The notes beneath the pieces are model-generated. The model did not search any database. It had not been told where the DNA came from and saw nothing but the letters and a program-made list of their open reading frames with translations. Positions 62,133 through 64,000 of a stretch of 64,000 nucleotides of DNA are shown here, in pieces (within the stretch, counting starts at the first letter, position 1; the number at the start of each line of letters is the position of its first letter). This stretch comes from Neckera pumila. Its lineage: Eukaryota; Streptophyta; Bryopsida; Hypnales; Neckeraceae. Location: assembly GCA_963969595.1 (NCBI GenBank), contig OZ018413.1, forward strand, positions 16,977,711-17,041,710, written 5' to 3'. The translations under genes were made by a program, and so were the position numbers.

Positions 62133-63702
62133 TTCACTCGTAGATACCTTGGGAGAGAGCTCAGTTATAATCACATAGATGTGACTGGTCGCATTGACAT
62201 CAATTGTTTCATAAATTTAATTGCACATATGAGCTAGCCCATCCCCCACCACTCAAAGTCAAAAGCATGGCAGACTATTATAATTAATGGTAAGATGTAA
62301 GAATGGCAGTTTCGATATTGAGGGTTCTTGCATTGGGGGGGAGCAAACAAGACCCCTCTAACGTTGGTTAACAATGTTATGGAATTTGGTGTTGTATTTC
62401 TTTTGTACTATTCTTAGTTAAACCTTCCTCTAACACCCCTAGTACAAATTTGGGAGAACTTTGCGATTAATTCTATTGTAGTAAAAAATCTATAGAATAT
62501 TTGGAAATCTATGGCACATTTGTTCTTTTTTCTTAGCTTCAATGTAATTGTTGGTCTTGTAAGATTGAGCATTAATACATCTTTAATGGGACTTTCTATA
62601 ATTACACTTCAATATACGGTTTCATCCACACTTCCCATTTTTTAGCAGATCCAAGCTCATTTACTATATATGTCAAGTAAATTTATAGCTAATGGTCTAA
62701 TTACAATTCATAAAACGTCTTATTTAGAATGTTGGACATAAATCCATTATATGCATAATCATGTAAAAGAATCCAACTAAGTATAGTATTAGAAAGTGAT
62801 TTGAAAGGTTGATACAATGAAAAATAGAAAGTACTTGTTTTTATATTAAGCAATCATTCTTTTCTAGATGAAACACAACTAAAATTTAACAAATATCTTT
62901 ATCTAGCTACAATCTTTCTAAAGCAATATAGGCAAAATAGAATTGCTTAAATAATTTCATAACAATTTTGATAAAAATTGTTAAAAATACGAGATAGTAT
63001 CATATAACTTCACTAGAATTATTTACTATAAATAAACTTTTGGAGCAACCATATAAAAAATAAAATATCAATAAAAAATGACTAGATTTGGGTCAAGCCT
63101 AGCTCTCTTTGTTGTCCAACAATCTCTAGCATATTCTCAAAAACTACCATATGCCTTGGCTATTTTATTTAGAAGAGAGAAGCAATTAGAGTATCGTTAA
63201 AAAGTAAATTTGGTTGTTTTTTGTACAGCAATTGGGAGGCATGACATCCATCATTTAACTCCCACAAGATACTCACATGTCATTTGATGACATGGGCCAA
63301 AATTTTCATAGATGTTTTAACCCTCATAGATATGGTGGAGACCATGTATTCAAATTTGTATTTTATTCTTAGAATACAAATTATATACTATAATATGGCA
63401 AAAAATGTATTATTGGATTGAAAATTCAACAACTAACATCTTTCATTTAGGGGTCATTTTAATTTCTAAACCTTGCCATGTTCAAATATTGCATTGAACA
63501 TATAGAATAAGTATGTGGTTATTTTGCAATTTTCAAACATTTAGAAGGTGCAATAATTATCTAAAATTAGAAGTGTTGATGTCATTGGATTTGGCTCATC
63601 ATGAATATAAACTTTTATTAGTGTTGTATACATCAATTTATGCATCTTGTGTATCTAATACAAAAATGTAATGTTGCAATCCAAATTGGGCTTCTCAAAC
63701 CT
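62133..63702. other. AT-rich intergenic DNA, no gene seen
   Basis: No open frame of note and no boundary that I could support. Confidence 0.5.
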
Positions 63703-63706
63703 TTAA

Positions 63707-63937
63707 TCCTTTAGCACCTAAATCATTTTTTGAATTTTTACATGTTTTTGCTTACCTCTTTATAAATATACATTATTTACCTCAATTTCATCAAATTCAT
63801 CATACAAAATTTGTGGTTTCTAAAAAGTCAAGCATTGATTTGGATGAATGAAATGTTTTGTGGTAAAAAAATAACTATTTAGAACCTTTCTATTCATTGT
63901 TAAAAAATAGAATGCTGGAGCGCTAAGGGATCAAGGG
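63707..63937 (+). mobile_element. TTAA transposon, 231-bp family, copy R1
   Basis: 231 bp between TTAA at 63703-63706 and 63938-63941. Ends TCCTTTAGCACC and GCGCTAAGGGATCAAGGG are weakly inverted. Related copies lie at 38935-39143 and, as a fragment, 35600-35670. Confidence 0.65.
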
Positions 63938-64000
63938 TTAAAGAATCACTCACTTTTTTTGCAGAGAGAGGGATGCATAATATTGTATAACCAGATAATG

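Overview
This looks like 64 kb of a land-plant nuclear genome. The three genes I can support are all on the minus strand. They have GT-AG introns or, for one, the single-exon form usual for its family, and two belong to plant-typical families: an ASHH2/SDG8-type histone methyltransferase with a CW finger, and an EXORDIUM/PHI-1-like secreted protein. The rest is AT-rich, repeat-dense intergenic DNA. I cannot name the species. A transposon-rich, possibly non-flowering plant would fit, but that is an impression.

Layout. (1) 1678-11627: the methyltransferase gene, reconstructed as 21 coding exons with continuous reading frame (about 1770 aa); its GC-rich leader/promoter region reaches about 13.3 kb. 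(2) 13.3-16.2 kb: a direct duplication with a 140-bp tandem array. (3) 17.9-26.2 kb: a 6.7-kb inverted-repeat transposon sitting inside a smaller TTAA transposon, with another TTAA element abutting it. (4) 26.2-39.1 kb: gene-free, with several MITE-like elements. (5) 39539-42061: a five-exon gene for a 346-aa armadillo-like protein resembling the Cdc14 scaffold of the fission-yeast septation initiation network. (6) 42.5-55.2 kb: a dense cluster of nested TTAA transposons plus a 499-bp foldback element. (7) 55.2-57.5 kb: tandem and direct duplications. (8) 58531-59568: the EXORDIUM-like gene. (9) 59.6-64 kb: gene-free, with two more TTAA elements.

The most notable discovery is a set of non-autonomous transposons that begin TTAA-CCCCTAAAGG and end CCTTTAGGGG-TTAA. 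At least five length families (about 231, 427, 570-600, 650 and 920 bp) share the TTAA target and, in most, the same terminus; together they fill roughly a fifth of the window. Four related 'empty sites' inside the window show that one TTAA is duplicated on insertion. TTAA duplication with CCC..GGG ends is the hallmark of the piggyBac superfamily. No transposase is present here, so that assignment is an inference.

The three genes have no evident functional link and do not form a cluster. The methyltransferase and Cdc14-like genes have introns free of the TTAA elements; all intact copies are intergenic or nested in one another.
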